Shown here: piece after piece, positions 61,820-64,000 of the stretch | Layout of the letters: each line of letters starts with the position of its first letter | Position numbering within the stretch: the stretch's first letter is position 1 | Origin: an uncultured Hyphomicrobiales bacterium | GTDB lineage: Bacteria > Pseudomonadota > Alphaproteobacteria > Rhizobiales > Beijerinckiaceae | Assembly (NCBI GenBank): GCA_903847605.1 | Contig: CAINED010000061.1 | Location: 1-64,000 of the forward strand | Reading direction: 5' to 3' | DNA length: 64,000 nt | Translations under genes and position numbers: made by a program | Notes under the pieces: model-generated | Databases searched by the model: none | Told to the model about the DNA's origin: nothing | Seen by the model: only the letters and a program-made list of their open reading frames with translations

Positions 61820-62868
61820 GAATTGCAACGAGGAGACTTGCAACGGGCGCGCAAGCATTCATTGCCGGCTTGATGATTTTGCTCGTCGCTGCGGCGCCGG
61901 CGCGTGCAGACTCGGTTGCGGAATTCTATCAGGGCCGGCAGATCAACTGGATTTTGAGCGCGGGAGAAGGCGGCGGCTATTCAAGCTACGCGCGCGTGTT
62001 CGCGCCGTATCTTTCCGCAGCCATGCCCGGCAAGCCCAAGATCGTCATCCAGAACATGCCCGGCGCGGGCGGCATCCGCGCCATGCTTTATCTGAACTCC
62101 ACTGCGCCCAGGGACGGGTCGGTCATCGGTCTTGTCCATTCCGGCGTGCCGCTCGCGCCGGTCTTCGGCATCAAGGCGGCGGCCTACGACGCACGCCAGT
62201 TCAACTGGATCGGCTCGCTCGCGCGGTCCGACGCCGTCTGCGTCGCCTGGCATACGGCGGCCATTCGCACGGCGCGCGATCTCTTCGACAAGGAATTCGT
62301 CGTCGGCGGAACGGGCGGCGGCTCGCAGATGGAAACATATCCTGTGATGCTCAACCGCCTGCTCGGCACGAAGATCAGGATCGTGTCGGGCTACAAGGGC
62401 GGCAACGATGTCTATCTCGCAATGGAACGCGGCGAAGTGCAGGGCCGCTGTGGCGGCGGCCTGAACTCGATCAACGCCACGCGCCCGGCGTGGATCGAGG
62501 AAAAGAAGATCGTCATTCCCATCGTCTTCGCCATGAAGCGTAGCCGCGATATGCCCGAGGTGCAAACAATCATGGAACTCGCGCGCGATGAACGCACGAA
62601 ACAGGTGATTGAAGCTGTGCTGGCGCCGCAGGAAATGGATCGCCCTTTGCTTGCGCCGCCCGCCACGCCCGCCGATCGTGTCGCAGCGCTGCGTAAGGCT
62701 TTTCACGCCGCCATCAGCGAACCCGCGTTTCTGGCAGAGATGAAAAAGCAGCGTCTTGAAGTCGAGGAAGTCAGCGGCGAGGACGTCGCAAGGATCATCG
62801 CGCGCGTATACGCCATGCCGCCGGATGTTCTGGCCTCGGCGCGCGAAGCCATCGGAATGAGCGAATAA
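61816..62868 (+). CDS. Tripartite tricarboxylate transporter family substrate-binding protein (FYQGRQ-type)
   Basis: A 350-residue paralogue of the preceding gene, with the same AGEGGGYSSYARVF loop, RIVSGYKGGNDVYLAMERGEV and end. The signal peptide ends near ARAD. ATGA overlap with the upstream stop couples translation. Being a full-length pair and not an alternate fragment, they may serve one permease with different ligands or act as a heteromeric set. A second VOC gene follows 22 nt later. Confidence 0.88.
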   Translation: MRIATRRLATGAQAFIAGLMILLVAAAPARADSVAEFYQGRQINWILSAGEGGGYSSYARVFAPYLSAAMPGKPKIVIQNMPGAGGIRAMLYLNSTAPRDGSVIGLVHSGVPLAPVFGIKAAAYDARQFNWIGSLARSDAVCVAWHTAAIRTARDLFDKEFVVGGTGGGSQMETYPVMLNRLLGTKIRIVSGYKGGNDVYLAMERGEVQGRCGGGLNSINATRPAWIEEKKIVIPIVFAMKRSRDMPEVQTIMELARDERTKQVIEAVLAPQEMDRPLLAPPATPADRVAALRKAFHAAISEPAFLAEMKKQRLEVEEVSGEDVARIIARVYAMPPDVLASAREAIGMSE

Positions 62869-62890
62869 GAAAGAACAAGGGAGAAAACAT

Positions 62891-63706
62891 ATGTTTGCCA
62901 AAATCAATCATGTCGCCATCGTCAGCGAGAAATATTCGCTCCTCGCGGCCTTCTATCAATCCGTCTTCAACATGAAGACGTCGGACAAGCATCGCCCGAC
63001 GCGTGCCGTCACGGTCGGTGACGGCTATGTCGGCCTCAACATCAATCCGCGCAAGGCCGGGCGGCCCGCGGGCCTCGATCATTTCGGCGTCGAAGTCGAG
63101 GATATCGAAACCGTATTCGACCGTATGCGCACGAAATATCCGCAGGCGGACTGGATTCAGCGGCCATCGACACGGCCCTATGCCGGCATCACCGCCAATG
63201 ATCCCGATGGCAACGTCTTCGATCTCTCGCAGAAACAGATGAAGAACCGCCTCGGCGTTTACGTCGACAACGAAAATGCGGAGCAGGCCGACCGTCATAT
63301 TTCCCATGTCGCGATGCGCACCATGCGCCCGGATGAAATGGCGCGCTTTTATTCCGATGTCCTGGAATTGCAGGAGCAGAATGCCGGTCCGGGCGATCCC
63401 AATCACTATCTGACCGATGGCAAGATGACGCTCGTCATCATGCCCTGGCGCATTAAAAACTACGATAATCAGTCGATCCTGCCGACAGGCATGGATCACA
63501 TCGGCTTCACGGTCGAAAGCATCGATAAATTCAAGGAAGACGTCGATGAAACCGTCGGGGTCAATCCCGTGATGAACCCGATCCCCGTCGGCAAGGGCAA
63601 GGAGCAGGGCGCACGGCTGGAGCTTCTCAAGCGTCAGTGCCCGATGGGCGAATATTTTCTCTCCGATCCCGACTTCACGTTGATAGCCGTGCGCGAGCGA
63701 AGGTAA
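62891..63706 (+). CDS. VOC family protein with two glyoxalase/extradiol-dioxygenase domains
   Basis: A 271-residue protein, the same length as the VOC protein at 59914 and similar along its whole length, opening with MFAKINHVAIVSEKYSLL and repeating HISHVAMRTMRPDEMARFY in module two. GGAG-like GGGAGAAAAC lies before the ATG. Its duplicate position on the other side of the binding-protein pair suggests that a VOC–binding protein unit was copied and the two copies diverged. It is convergent with the partial gene at the right edge. Confidence 0.85.
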   Translation: MFAKINHVAIVSEKYSLLAAFYQSVFNMKTSDKHRPTRAVTVGDGYVGLNINPRKAGRPAGLDHFGVEVEDIETVFDRMRTKYPQADWIQRPSTRPYAGITANDPDGNVFDLSQKQMKNRLGVYVDNENAEQADRHISHVAMRTMRPDEMARFYSDVLELQEQNAGPGDPNHYLTDGKMTLVIMPWRIKNYDNQSILPTGMDHIGFTVESIDKFKEDVDETVGVNPVMNPIPVGKGKEQGARLELLKRQCPMGEYFLSDPDFTLIAVRERR

Positions 63707-64000
63707 CTACTTCATCTCGCGCAGGAGCTTGTTGCGGCCGGGCATTGGCCGCCGCATGTTCAATAATCCGAGAATGTCCCACATTTGCGCGGTCTGATTG
63801 CAGATCACGAGCTTGCCGGTCTCTTCTTCGAGCAGGCGCGTAACGGGCTCTGAAATCCACGTGCCGCCGCCGAGATAAATGCCGTCGCAATCGGGGTTGT
63901 CGCGCAAAGCCTTCTTGCCGAGTTCATAGGCCATCTGGATGTGATCGTCGGCGGGAATGCGCACAAAATCCGAGGGCGGCATTTCCCGCGTGACCGTTCC
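63707..64000 (-). CDS. Asp/Glu racemase–maleate isomerase-like protein, C-terminal part only
   Basis: The last ~97 residues of a gene that runs off the right edge (the frame stays open to base 64000). The pattern CDGIYLGGGTWISEPVTRLLEEETGKLVICNQTAQMWDIL matches the C-terminal lobe of the maleate isomerase/arylmalonate decarboxylase family. The position that carries the second catalytic cysteine in maleate isomerase is occupied here by Gly (LGGGTW). The start and the first catalytic Cys are outside the window. It would act on a dicarboxylic acid, such as the end of a catabolic route. Confidence 0.65.
   Translation of the reverse strand, partial: GTVTREMPPSDFVRIPADDHIQMAYELGKKALRDNPDCDGIYLGGGTWISEPVTRLLEEETGKLVICNQTAQMWDILGLLNMRRPMPGRNKLLREMK

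Noticed and set aside
1..64000. rRNA, tRNA, CRISPR array, prophage or transposase
   Set aside because: No conserved rRNA stretches, cloverleaf candidates, regularly spaced repeats, or transposase/integrase motifs were seen on either strand.

Overview
This window looks like part of an alphaproteobacterial chromosome, most likely Hyphomicrobiales (Xanthobacteraceae/Nitrobacteraceae-like). The reasons are the GC-rich coding sequence, the rph–rdgB pair, an rpmF next to a GTG-started polyprenyl synthase, a His-rich Zur-type Fur protein, a seryl-tRNA-synthetase-like aminoacyl:carrier-protein ligase of the kind known from Bradyrhizobium, and REP-like palindromes. The genus is an inference. No rRNA, tRNA, CRISPR, phage or insertion-sequence gene is visible. 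Most of the window is accessory catabolism, with small islands of core genes.

Layout. 2–12991 (+): a co-directional catabolic run with a solute-binding protein (cut by the window edge), a MetE-like methyltransferase, an FAD monooxygenase, a membrane-anchored GltB-like flavo-iron-sulfur protein, a Rieske oxygenase, a class II aldolase, an acyl-CoA dehydrogenase, then a second solute-binding protein, FAD monooxygenase and Rieske oxygenase. 13030–20961: mainly housekeeping genes: patatin and 3-hydroxybutyrate dehydrogenase, zur, ispG, a VapBC-type toxin–antitoxin pair, rpmF, ispA, DUF1345. 21005–27177: an SNF-type transporter, a VIT1/CCC1 transporter and a hydantoinase/oxoprolinase pair. 27917–33768 (+): an acyl carrier protein, an acyl-CoA-dehydrogenase-like flavoprotein, an amino acid:carrier-protein ligase, a DUF1839 protein and a GH2-like protein. 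This is an unusual carrier-protein pathway and one of the two most interesting parts.

33777–40048: a second aromatic/xenobiotic region (SDR, LigA/LigB extradiol dioxygenase, alpha/beta hydrolase, luciferase-like monooxygenase, SDR, third Rieske oxygenase). 40107–41481: rph–rdgB. 41620–45530 (+): a Tat-exported thiamine-diphosphate enzyme, a small cytochrome c and an exported LVIVD beta-propeller, probably a periplasmic oxidation module and the other most interesting part. 45536–49666 (−): solute-binding protein, molybdopterin subunit, SDR. 49863–56649: three further solute-binding proteins, a zinc-type dehydrogenase, and a TctA permease with a C-terminal membrane extension that looks like a fused TctB. 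56914–64000: an MFS protein, a GMC oxidoreductase, a mirrored duplication (VOC, binding protein, binding protein, VOC), and the end of a maleate-isomerase-like gene.

Together the genes describe a versatile soil or water bacterium with many tripartite-tricarboxylate-type binding proteins (eight) but one visible permease, feeding aromatic acids into Rieske/flavin hydroxylation, extradiol cleavage and CoA-type side-chain oxidation. Start codons were chosen by Shine-Dalgarno position and by where family similarity begins. Functions are family-level unless stated.
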